A DNA stretch of 64,000 nucleotides. Origin: Agrococcus sp. SL85. Its GTDB lineage: Bacteria > Actinomycetota > Actinomycetes > Actinomycetales > Microbacteriaceae. The notes under the pieces were generated by a model. The model saw only the letters and a program-made list of their open reading frames with translations, was not told where the DNA came from and did not search any database. Both the position numbers and the translations under genes were made by a program. Numbering within the stretch: position 1 is the first letter of the stretch; each line of letters opens with the position of its first letter. Below, piece after piece: positions 8,209-15,371 of this stretch. The stretch lies in the NCBI RefSeq assembly GCF_026625845.1, contig NZ_CP113066.1, forward strand, positions 868,001 through 932,000. Direction: 5' to 3'.

Positions 8209-9480
8209 TCAGGCGGGGTCGGCCGCCCCGGGGCCCGACGCGGCGTCGCCGCCGTCCCCATGCGCCTCGTCGTCGGCGCGGAACGCGGCGGCGATGGCAT
8301 CGCGGTGCCGCGCGAGCACGATCCAGGTGCCGAGGCCCGCGAGCATGCCGATCGCGCCGCCGATCACGTAGACGGCGGGCACCCCGAGCCAGCCCGCGAG
8401 CAGCCCGCCGGCGGCGGTGCCGATGGGGATGCCGCCCCACAGCACCGTGCGGTACGCGCCCTGCACGCGGCCGAACAGCGCATCCGGGATGAGCACCTGC
8501 CGCACCGACATGATCTGCACGTTGAAGGCGCTCACGAACATCGTGCCGAGCGGCCAGGCCACGAGCACCACGAGCGGCTGCGGCCACAGGCCCACGGCCG
8601 CGAGCGAGGCGCCGAAGGCGGTGCCCGAGACGCCCATCGCCGCGGTGCGCCCGAGCAGCCGCGTGAGGGCGGGCGAGACGAGCGCGCCGAGCACGCCGCC
8701 CGCGCCCGCGAGCGCGAGCAGCACGCCGAACCCCGCCTCGTCGAGCTCCAGCACCTCGAGCGCGAGCAGCACGGCGATGCCGTTGCCGAGCGAGGAGGCG
8801 AGCGCGCCGAGCCCCGTGACGACGACGAGCGAGCGGAGGATGCGGTGCCGCAGGAGCCAGGCGAGGCCCTCGCGGATGTCGGCGGCGAGGGTCGTGGGCG
8901 CCGCCCGCTCCGGCCGGAAGCGGCCGCGCACCGTGACGATGAGCACGGCGGCCGCGAGGTAGAGCACCACCGCGACGCCGAGCGGCGCGACGGCCGCCGC
9001 GGCGAACAGCAGCGCGCCGAGCGGCGCGCCGAGGAAGAGGTTGGTGATGCTCTCGGCCGTCGCGAGCAGCGAGTTGCCGCGCTCGAGCTGGTCGCGGCGC
9101 ACGACGCGCGGCAGCATCGCCCTGGCCGCGTTGTCGTAGACCGTCTCGGCGACGCCGAGCACGAAGGCGGCGACGTACAGGAGCCAGATCGAGGCGAGGC
9201 CCGCGGCCAGGGTCGCGGCGAGGGCGAGCAGCACGAGCGCGCGGAGCAGGTTGGCGAGCTGCATGGCGCGGCGGCGATCGATGCGGTCGACGAGCGCGCC
9301 CGCGGGGATCGCGAAGAGCAGCCACGGCAGGAAGGCGAGCGACGCGACGAGCGAGATGAGGAGCGGGTCGCGCGTGAGGCTCGCGGCGACGAGCGGCAGC
9401 GCCGCCGTGAGCACGCCGTCCGAGAGGTTCGAGCCCGTCGACGAGGAGAACAGCCGCCAGAACGGCGCGCCGAGCCTCAT
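8209..9480 (-). CDS. MFS transporter (efflux type)
   Basis: A 423-residue major facilitator with about 12 hydrophobic helices. The motif-A-like loop after the second helix is GALVDRIDRRRAMQL. It resembles the MFS_3/enterobactin-exporter and macrolide-efflux subgroup, which commonly exports drugs or siderophores; the substrate is unknown. The ATG at 9480 with GGGGAG upstream is chosen; an in-frame GTG 12 bp upstream is possible. It is divergent from the HesB-like gene. Confidence 0.87.
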   Translation of the reverse strand: MRLGAPFWRLFSSSTGSNLSDGVLTAALPLVAASLTRDPLLISLVASLAFLPWLLFAIPAGALVDRIDRRRAMQLANLLRALVLLALAATLAAGLASIWLLYVAAFVLGVAETVYDNAARAMLPRVVRRDQLERGNSLLATAESITNLFLGAPLGALLFAAAAVAPLGVAVVLYLAAAVLIVTVRGRFRPERAAPTTLAADIREGLAWLLRHRILRSLVVVTGLGALASSLGNGIAVLLALEVLELDEAGFGVLLALAGAGGVLGALVSPALTRLLGRTAAMGVSGTAFGASLAAVGLWPQPLVVLVAWPLGTMFVSAFNVQIMSVRQVLIPDALFGRVQGAYRTVLWGGIPIGTAAGGLLAGWLGVPAVYVIGGAIGMLAGLGTWIVLARHRDAIAAAFRADDEAHGDGGDAASGPGAADPA

Positions 9481-9624
9481 CCGCTCCCCCACGGATCGAT
9501 CCTGCACCGTCGCAGCGCTCGCCCGCCGCAGCCGCGGCGCGACACGCCCGGGCACCCCCTCCGGCCTTGCGTTCGCCACCGCATCCCGGCATCGTGGCCT
9601 GTTCGCAACGGGAAGGAGCACCAC

Positions 9625-9906
9625 ATGCTCACGCTCACCGAGAACGCCCAGTCCGTCATCACCGGCATCGTCGAGCACGCCGCCGCGCCCGCCACGGGGG
9701 GCCTGCGCATCGCGCAGGGCACCGAGGGCCAGGGCCTCGATGTGTCGGTCGCGAACGCCCCGGAGGCCGGCGACCAGGTCGTCGAGCAGGCCGGCGCGAA
9801 GGTCTTCCTCGACGCCCCTGCCGCCGCCGCGCTCGACGACAAGGTGCTCGACGCCTCGTCGCAGCCGGACGGCCGCGTCGACTTCGCGGTGCAGCACGCG
9901 GCCTAG
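9625..9906 (+). CDS. HesB/IscA-like protein lacking cysteines
   Basis: A 93-residue protein resembling the A-type Fe-S carrier fold (HesB/IscA/ErpA): MLTLTENAQSVITGIVEHA, the central GGLRI strand and the EQAGAKVFLDAPAAAALDDKVLD segment. The whole protein has no cysteine, so the three Cys ligands of a functional carrier are absent. Such degenerate HesB-like proteins recur in actinobacteria with unknown role. The start is set by AAGGAG at 9613-9618. A 17-bp hairpin terminator follows. Confidence 0.82.
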   Translation: MLTLTENAQSVITGIVEHAAAPATGGLRIAQGTEGQGLDVSVANAPEAGDQVVEQAGAKVFLDAPAAAALDDKVLDASSQPDGRVDFAVQHAA

Positions 9907-9916
9907 CCGCGCACCG

Positions 9917-9957
9917 CGACGAGGGGCCCCGACCGCGCAGGTCGGGGCCCCTCGTCG
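9917..9957. terminator. Strong hairpin terminator after the HesB-like gene
   Basis: Perfect 17-bp arms (CGACGAGGGGCCCCGAC at 9917-9933, complement at 9941-9957) around a 7-nt loop. It lies between convergent transcription units and could work on both strands. Confidence 0.85.
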
Positions 9958-10001
9958 TGCGCGTCGGCGGCCCGTCGATCGCGCGCCGACAGGCGATCCT
10001 C

Positions 10002-10073
10002 CGCGAGCGGTACGGGTCTGTCCGAAAGGTACCGGTAGACCGGTACCTCTCGGACGAAGTCGTACCTTTCGCG
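10002..10073. repeat. 72-bp imperfect palindrome abutting the dnaB stop
   Basis: The sequence is symmetric about 10037/10038. Pairing 10002-10036 with 10039-10073 by eye gives about 28 Watson-Crick and 3 G-T pairs of 35, with almost no loop. The core GGTACCGGT-AG-ACCGGTACC is flanked by GTCCGA/TCGGAC and by paired GTAC tetramers at 10010-10013 and 10062-10065. It touches the TGA of dnaB and is separate from the terminator at 9917-9957. It may be a dnaB terminator, a cruciform or protein-binding site, or a small repeat element. Confidence 0.7.
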
Positions 10074-11543
10074 TCAGCCCTCGACGGGCGGCGGCGGACC
10101 GGCGGGCGCGCCGTAGGGGGCGCCGCCGAAGGGCGTGCCGCCGGGCGCCATCGCCGGCATGCCGGGCGCGCCTCCCTCGCCCGCACCCATCCCGGGCGCG
10201 ATGTCGACGAAGCGGGCCAGGTGGCCGTGGAAGGCGACCGGGATCGTCTTCGTCGGGCCGCCGCGGTGCTTCGCGACGATGATGTCGGCCTCGCCGGGGC
10301 GGATGTCGCGGTCGTACGCGTCCTCGCGGTGCAGGAGCATGACGATGTCGGCATCCTGCTCGATCGAGCCCGACTCGCGCAGGTCGCTGATGGCGGGCTT
10401 CTTGTCGCCGCGCTGCTCCGGGCCACGGTTCAGCTGCGACAGCGCGATGACCGGCACCTGCAGCTCCTTGGCGAGCAGCTTCAGCGAGCGCGAGAACTCC
10501 GAGACCTCCTGCTGGCGCGACTCGACCTTCTTGCCGCTCGTCATGAGCTGGAGGTAGTCGACGACGACCATCTTCAGGCCGTTCTGCTGCTTGAGGCGCC
10601 GGCACTTCGCGCGGATCTCGACGAGCGTCATGTTGGGGCTGTCGTCGATGTAGAGCGGCGCGTCGTTGATGCGGCCGCGCACCTGCGCGAGCGTCGTCCA
10701 GTCGCGGCCCTCGATGTTGCCCTTGCGCAGCTTCTGCAGCAGGATGCTCGACTCGGCCGAGAGCAGCTTCATCGCGATCTCGGTGCGGCCCATCTCGAGC
10801 GAGAAGAAGACCGAGGGCAGGTCGTTCTTGATCGAGCAGGAGCGCACGAGGTCCATCGCGAGCGTCGACTTGCCGAGGCCGGGGCGGGCGGCGATGACGA
10901 CGAGCTGCCCGGGGTGGAGGCCGTTCGTGAGCTCGTCGAGCTCGCGGAAGCCCGTGGGCACGCCCGTCATGGCGCCGTCGAGGCCCTTGGCGGCCTCGAT
11001 CTCCTCGATGGCCGACTCGATCGCGAACGAGAGCGGCACGTAGTCCTCGGCGGCCTCGTCGCCCATGACGGCGTAGACCTCGGCCTGCGCGTGGTTGACG
11101 AGGTCGGTGACCTCGCCCTCGGAGGCGTAGCCCATCTGCACGATGCGGGTGCCGGCCTCGACGAGGCGGCGCAGCACCGCCTTCTCGGCGACGATCGAGG
11201 CGTAGAAGCCGGCGTTCGCGGCCGTCGGCACCATCGAGGTGAGCGAGTGCAGGTACTCGACGCCGCCGGCGCGCGAGAGCATGCCGGTCTTCGTCAGCTC
11301 GTCGGAGACGGCGATGACGTCGGTGGGCTCGCCCTTGGAGTAGAGGGCGAGGATCGCCTCGTAGACGATCTCGTGCTTGGGCTGGTAGAAGTCGTTGCCG
11401 CGCACCTGCTCGAGGCAGTCGGCGACGGCGTCCTTCGAGAGCAGCATGCCGCCGATGGCGGACTGCTCGGCGAGCATGTCGTGCGGGGGCGTGCGCTCGG
11501 TGTAGCGGCTCTCGTCCAGCCCGATCTCGGCCAGGTCCGTCAT
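10074..11543 (-). CDS. dnaB: Replicative DNA helicase DnaB
   Basis: Hexameric 5'-3' helicase of the replication fork, 489 residues. The N-terminal primase-interaction domain begins at PPHDMLAEQSAIGGML (about 19-34). The RecA-like C-terminal domain has Walker A ARPGLGKST (219-227), then VVVDYLQLM, ALSQLNRG and the arginine-finger region near the C-terminal AKHRGGPT. The tail (about 455-489) is Gly/Pro/Ala-rich and probably disordered. No intein is present. The start has GGGGAG 4 bp upstream. It sits about 410 bp from rplI, separated by a DnaA-box-like cluster. Confidence 0.97.
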   Translation of the reverse strand: MTDLAEIGLDESRYTERTPPHDMLAEQSAIGGMLLSKDAVADCLEQVRGNDFYQPKHEIVYEAILALYSKGEPTDVIAVSDELTKTGMLSRAGGVEYLHSLTSMVPTAANAGFYASIVAEKAVLRRLVEAGTRIVQMGYASEGEVTDLVNHAQAEVYAVMGDEAAEDYVPLSFAIESAIEEIEAAKGLDGAMTGVPTGFRELDELTNGLHPGQLVVIAARPGLGKSTLAMDLVRSCSIKNDLPSVFFSLEMGRTEIAMKLLSAESSILLQKLRKGNIEGRDWTTLAQVRGRINDAPLYIDDSPNMTLVEIRAKCRRLKQQNGLKMVVVDYLQLMTSGKKVESRQQEVSEFSRSLKLLAKELQVPVIALSQLNRGPEQRGDKKPAISDLRESGSIEQDADIVMLLHREDAYDRDIRPGEADIIVAKHRGGPTKTIPVAFHGHLARFVDIAPGMGAGEGGAPGMPAMAPGGTPFGGAPYGAPAGPPPPVEG

Positions 11544-11662
11544 CCGCTCCCCTCCCTCTCGTCGACCGCGACTGCGATCATCGCGCGGGCGACCCACATG
11601 CCTGCATGCGCGGGAGCCCCGCACAGGCTAGGAGCGAGCTGCCGCGCGCGTCGAATCCCACA

Positions 11663-11749
11663 TGTGGACAGCGCTGTGGATGGATGTGGACAACGCCGTG
11701 CGGAACCCGGGTCCTGACGCCCTCGACCTGTGCACAGTCCTGTGGAATC
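11663..11749. promoter_or_regulatory. DnaA-box-like cluster upstream of dnaB
   Basis: In the gene-free 11544-11955 stretch, TGTGGACAG (11663), TGTGGATGG (11675), an exact TGTGGACAA (11685, complement of TTGTCCACA), TGTGCACAG (11729) and TGTGGAATC (11741) occur within 90 bp. A looser CTCCACAGAGCTGTGG pair follows near 11796. These resemble actinobacterial DnaA boxes and may link dnaB expression to DnaA or titrate DnaA. Apart from the rplI terminator I see nothing else in the gap. Confidence 0.5.
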
Positions 11750-11903
11750 GAACGGCCTCGAATCGAGAAAGCCTGCTCTGACCGGTCGATTCTCTCTCCA
11801 CAGAGCTGTGGGGGAAAGACGCCTCAAGTCAACATTGAAGGTTCGGCTCCGCGGCCCGCCCGGGCGGTGCCACCCGACGATCCGGATCGATGCTCCGCAC
11901 ACG

Positions 11904-11941
11904 ACGGAGGGCCCGCATCCAGCTGGATGCGGGCCCTCCGT
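11904..11941 (-). terminator. Terminator of the rpsF-ssb-rpsR-rplI operon
   Basis: Near-perfect 17-bp stem (core GGAGGGCCCGCATCC at 11906-11920 paired with 11925-11939) with an AGCT loop, 15 bp past the rplI stop. Confidence 0.85.
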
Positions 11942-11955
11942 GCGACGTCAGGACG

Positions 11956-12408
11956 TCACTTCGCGGCGACCACCTTGAGGGTGATCGTGGCGATGAGGTC
12001 GTCGCGCAGGCGCGCCGTGGCGCTGTGCTCGCCCGTGGCGCGGATCGGCGTCAGGATCTCGATGACGCGCTTGTCGATCGAGCCGTGGCCGGCGGCCTCG
12101 ACGGCCTCCGCGATGTCCTTGGTCTGCACCGAGCCGAAGAGGCGGCCCTCGGCGCCGGCCTTGGCGTGCACCGTCACGGTGTTCGCCTCGAGGCGCAGCT
12201 TGAGGTCCTGGGCCTCCTCGATCGTGGCGTGCTCGCGCGCGGCGCGGGCGGCCTTGATCTGCTCGACCTGCTTCTCGCCGCCGCGCGACCACGCGACTGC
12301 GAGGCCCTGCGGGACGAGGTAGTTGCGCGCGAAGCCGTTCTTGACCTCGACGACGTCACCGGCGGAACCGAGGCCCGAGACCTCGTTCGTGAGAATGAGC
12401 TTTGCCAT
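11956..12408 (-). CDS. rplI: 50S ribosomal protein L9
   Basis: A 150-residue L9. The N-terminal rRNA-binding domain has the family signature [20 protein letters not shown] (12-31), a long connecting helix spans about 40-75, and the C-terminal domain ends in TLKVVAAK. Length is typical. The start has GAGGGGG about 6 bp upstream. It is the last gene of rpsF-ssb-rpsR-rplI, 12 bp after rpsR, and is followed by a strong hairpin. Confidence 0.98.
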   Translation of the reverse strand: MAKLILTNEVSGLGSAGDVVEVKNGFARNYLVPQGLAVAWSRGGEKQVEQIKAARAAREHATIEEAQDLKLRLEANTVTVHAKAGAEGRLFGSVQTKDIAEAVEAAGHGSIDKRVIEILTPIRATGEHSATARLRDDLIATITLKVVAAK

Positions 12409-12420
12409 GGTTCAGCCCCC

Positions 12421-12675
12421 TCAGCGTCCGGCGCCCGAGTAGGGCAGGAGCGCCATCTCGCGCGCGTTCTTGATCGCCTTGGCGATCAGGCGCTGCTCCT
12501 GCACCGACACGCCGGTGATGCGACGGGCGCGGATCTTGCCGCGCTCCGAGATGAACTTCTTGAGCGTCGCGACGTCCTTCCAGTCGATGACGCCGACCTT
12601 GATCGCCTTGGCCGGAGCGGCGTTCTTGCCGCCCTTCGGGCCCCGCGGCTTGCGGTTCTGCGGCTTGCCAGCCAT
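12421..12675 (-). CDS. rpsR: 30S ribosomal protein S18
   Basis: An 84-residue S18 of the small-subunit platform, binding alongside S6. The basic N-terminal tail ([18 protein letters not shown]) is followed by the conserved [27 protein letters not shown] core. No Cys zinc pair is present, so this is the zinc-independent form. It lies between ssb and rplI, with an AGGAAAGG-type RBS upstream. S6 is encoded in the same operon. Confidence 0.98.
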   Translation of the reverse strand: MAGKPQNRKPRGPKGGKNAAPAKAIKVGVIDWKDVATLKKFISERGKIRARRITGVSVQEQRLIAKAIKNAREMALLPYSGAGR

Positions 12676-12732
12676 GTGCTTGCCTTTCCTGTTCGGGGCC
12701 GGAGCCCCTGATGCATGTGAGTGGGAGGGCCC

Positions 12733-13287
12733 TTAGAAGGGCGTCTCGTCGTTGTAGGAGGTGCCGGGCGCGCCCCAGACGTCGGCCTGCGGCTGCGCCT
12801 GGTTCGACTGCGCGGGCTGACCCCACGGCTCGTCGGCCACCTGCTGCTGCCCGCCGAAGCCACCCTGGCCGCCCTGGCCGCCGAAGCTGCCCTGGCCGCC
12901 CGAGCTGCGGCCTGCGCCGCCGCCCGTGGTGCGGGTGACCTGCGCGGTCGCGTAGCGGAGCGAGGGGCCGATCTCGTCGACCTCGAGCTCGATGACGGTG
13001 CGCTTCTCGCCCTGCTGCGTCTCGAAGGAGCGCTGCTTCAGACGGCCCTGCGCGATGACGCGCGAGCCCTTCTGCAGGCTCTGCGAGACGTGCTCGGCGA
13101 ACTCGCGCCACACCGACGCGCGGAGGAACAGCGCCTCGCCGTCCTTCCACTCGTTCGCCTGGCGGTCGAACGTGCGGGGGGTGGAGGCGATGGTGAAGTT
13201 CGCGACCGCGAGGCCGTTCTGCGTGTAGCGCAGCTCCGGGTCGGCCGTCAGGTTGCCGACCACCGTGATGATGGTCTCGCCGGCCAT
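12733..13287 (-). CDS. ssb: Single-stranded DNA-binding protein
   Basis: A 184-residue SSB. The OB fold spans about 1-105 ([22 protein letters not shown], then [30 protein letters not shown]), followed by a Gly/Gln-rich linker (about 118-165) and the acidic tip DETPF, the variant of DDDIPF that recruits repair and replication partners. It starts 2 bp after the rpsF stop, so it is translationally coupled in the ribosomal operon. Being within reach of dnaB groups fork proteins together. Confidence 0.97.
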   Translation of the reverse strand: MAGETIITVVGNLTADPELRYTQNGLAVANFTIASTPRTFDRQANEWKDGEALFLRASVWREFAEHVSQSLQKGSRVIAQGRLKQRSFETQQGEKRTVIELEVDEIGPSLRYATAQVTRTTGGGAGRSSGGQGSFGGQGGQGGFGGQQQVADEPWGQPAQSNQAQPQADVWGAPGTSYNDETPF

Positions 13288-13289
13288 GG

Positions 13290-13673
13290 CTACTCGGCCT
13301 CGACCTCGGCGGCGGGCGCGGGAGCGGCGGCCTTCCTCGCGGCCTTCGCCTCGGCCTCGCGGCGCGACTTCGACGTCTGCGTGACGGCGTCCTCGGCGCG
13401 CAGGACCTTCGTGCGCATGACGGCCTCCGACAGCTTCAGCTGTCGGTCGAGCTCGACCGTGGTGGCCGACTCGGCCGTGAAGTTGACGACGGCGTAGATG
13501 CCCTCGTGCTTCTTGTCGATCTCGTATGCCAGGCGGCGACGGCCCCAGATGTCGACGGTGTCGATCGTGCCGCCGTCGTTGCGGACGACGTTGAGGAACT
13601 TGTCGAGCGACGGGGCGACGGTGCGCTCGTCCACCTCCGGGTCGAGAATCACCATCAGCTCGTACTGCTGCAT
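13290..13673 (-). CDS. rpsF: 30S ribosomal protein S6
   Basis: A 127-residue S6 with the ferredoxin-like fold: [19 protein letters not shown], then [24 protein letters not shown] and the strand ending in LRAEDAVTQ. The C-terminal extension is Ala/Lys/Glu-rich (about 108-127), as often in actinobacteria. An ideal Shine-Dalgarno (AAGGAGGTG) lies at 13683-13691, consistent with high expression. First gene of the operon; its promoter is probably within 13700-13830. Confidence 0.98.
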   Translation of the reverse strand: MQQYELMVILDPEVDERTVAPSLDKFLNVVRNDGGTIDTVDIWGRRRLAYEIDKKHEGIYAVVNFTAESATTVELDRQLKLSEAVMRTKVLRAEDAVTQTSKSRREAEAKAARKAAAPAPAAEVEAE

Positions 13674-13833
13674 GCTTCACCCACCTCCTTCGGACTAGAA
13701 CGGCTGCAGACGGTCTGCAGCAGGAGGGTATGCATGGTGCGCTGGCCTCGTGCCCGAGGTCGGGCGGAGCCCGCGCAACCTTGCGATCGTACCGCAGGCC
13801 CGGGTTCCCGCGCCAGATGCGGGTGCCGCGGCA

Positions 13834-15288
13834 TCACGCCGAGCGCGCCGCCCACCACTCGCGCAGCATCGCCTCGGCCCGCTCCTCGCCGAGCGGCCCG
13901 TGCTCGAGCCGGGCGTCGAGCAGCATCCGGTAGGCCTCGCCCACCTCGCGACCGGGAGCGATGCCGAGGATCGCCATGATGCGCTCGCCGTCGAGGTCGG
14001 GGCGCACGGCGTCGAGCTCCTCCTGCTCGGCGAGCTCGGCGATGCGGCGCTCGAGGTCGTCGTAGGCGAAGTCGAGGCGCTCCGCCTTGCGACGGTTGCG
14101 CGTCGTGACGTCGGAGCGCGTGAGGATGTGGAGGCGCTCGAGCAGCGGGCCGGCGTCGCGCACGTAGCGCCGCACCGCCGAGTCCGACCAGCCCTGGTCG
14201 CCGTAGCCGTAGAAGCGCAGGTGCAGCTCGACGAGCCGCGAGACGGCCTTCACGGTGTCGTTGTCGAAGCGCAGCGCCTTCAGCCGCTTCGTCGCCATGC
14301 GCGCACCGACGACGTCGTGCTGGTGGAAGGTGACCACGCGGCCCTCGATGCGCCGCGTCGCCGGCTTGCCGATGTCGTGCAGGAGGCCCGCGAGGCGCGA
14401 GACGACGTCGGGCTCCGCCCCGGGGTTCCGGGAGGCCTCGAGGTCGATGCCCTGCTGCAGGACCGTGAGCGAGTGCTCGAACACGTCCTTGTGGTGGGCG
14501 TGCTCGTCGGCCTCGAGCCGCAGCGCCGGCACCTCCGGCAGCACGCGCTCGAGGATGCCGGTGTCGGTGAGCAGGCGGATCCCGGACACGGGCGTCGGCG
14601 TGCGCAGCGTCTTCACGAGCTCGTCGCGCACGCGCTCGGCCGAGATGCCGAGGATGCGCTCGGCCTGCGCCTCCATCGCATCCACGACGCGCGGCGCCAC
14701 CTCGAAGCCCAGCTGCGCCGCGAAGCGCGCCGCGCGCATCATGCGGAGCGGGTCGTCGTCGAAGGAGCGCTTGGGCGCCTGCGGGGTGTCGAGCACGCGG
14801 GCCACGAGGTGCTCGAGGCCGCCGCCCACGTCGATCAGCTGCGGCAGCGGCGCCTCGCTGCCGTCCCGGCGGGGCGTGAGCAGCAGCGCCATCGCGTTCA
14901 CGGTGAAGTCGCGGCGCACGAGGTCGTCCTCGAGCCGCTCGCCGAACGCCACCGCGGGCTTCCGGGAGACGCCGTCGTACTGGTCGGCGCGGTAGGTGGT
15001 GATCTCGACGTCGGCGCCGTCGACGCGCGCGGCGATCGTGCCGAACTCGCGGCCGACATCCCACGTGGCGTCGGCGAGGGGACCGACGATCGCGAGGGTC
15101 TCGTCCGGCGTCGCGGAGGTCGCGAGGTCGAGGTCGGTGACCGGGCGGCCGAGGAAGGCGTCGCGCACGGGGCCGCCCACGAGCGCGAGCTCGTGCCCCG
15201 CCGCGGCGAAGGCGGCGGCGATGCGCGCCGTCGGGGCCTCGGCGACGAGCGCCTCGAGCCGAGCAGCAGCCTCACCCATGTCCGTCAC
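13834..15288 (-). CDS. cca: CCA tRNA nucleotidyltransferase (class II) with HD domain
   Basis: Adds or repairs the 3' CCA of tRNAs, 484 residues. The nucleotidyltransferase head has LVGGPVRDAFLGRPVTDLDL (36-55) with the DLD metal pair, then the RRDFTVNAMA motif. A C-terminal HD phosphohydrolase-type domain follows (HAHHKDVFEHSLTV and LLHDIGKPATR). The GTG at 15288 is preferred because AGGATGG lies upstream; an ATG 9 bp inside is the alternative. At least tRNA-Ala and tRNA-Leu in this window lack an encoded CCA, so the enzyme is needed. Divergent from the DUF6049 gene. Confidence 0.95.
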   Translation of the reverse strand: MTDMGEAAARLEALVAEAPTARIAAAFAAAGHELALVGGPVRDAFLGRPVTDLDLATSATPDETLAIVGPLADATWDVGREFGTIAARVDGADVEITTYRADQYDGVSRKPAVAFGERLEDDLVRRDFTVNAMALLLTPRRDGSEAPLPQLIDVGGGLEHLVARVLDTPQAPKRSFDDDPLRMMRAARFAAQLGFEVAPRVVDAMEAQAERILGISAERVRDELVKTLRTPTPVSGIRLLTDTGILERVLPEVPALRLEADEHAHHKDVFEHSLTVLQQGIDLEASRNPGAEPDVVSRLAGLLHDIGKPATRRIEGRVVTFHQHDVVGARMATKRLKALRFDNDTVKAVSRLVELHLRFYGYGDQGWSDSAVRRYVRDAGPLLERLHILTRSDVTTRNRRKAERLDFAYDDLERRIAELAEQEELDAVRPDLDGERIMAILGIAPGREVGEAYRMLLDARLEHGPLGEERAEAMLREWWAARSA

Positions 15289-15359
15289 GACCGACCATCC
15301 TCGCAGATGCCCGGGCGACCGCGCCGCTCCGCTCGGGCGGCGGTGCGAGCGGTCGCACC

Positions 15360-15365
15360 TAGACT
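15360..15365 (+). promoter_or_regulatory. -10 element of a leaderless promoter (DUF6049-murJ)
   Basis: TAGACT ends 6 bp before the ATG at 15372, with no Shine-Dalgarno. Confidence 0.5.
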
Positions 15366-15371
15366 CTCCTC

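Noticed and set aside
11740-11800. Possible LexA/SOS box (TCGAAC...TCGAAT) upstream of dnaB
   Set aside because: The half-sites do not form the TCGAAC(N4)GTTCGA symmetry expected in actinobacteria.
11540-11902. Open frame between dnaB and rplI
   Set aside because: It overlaps the DnaA-box cluster, has no RBS or recognisable domain, and coding bias is absent.
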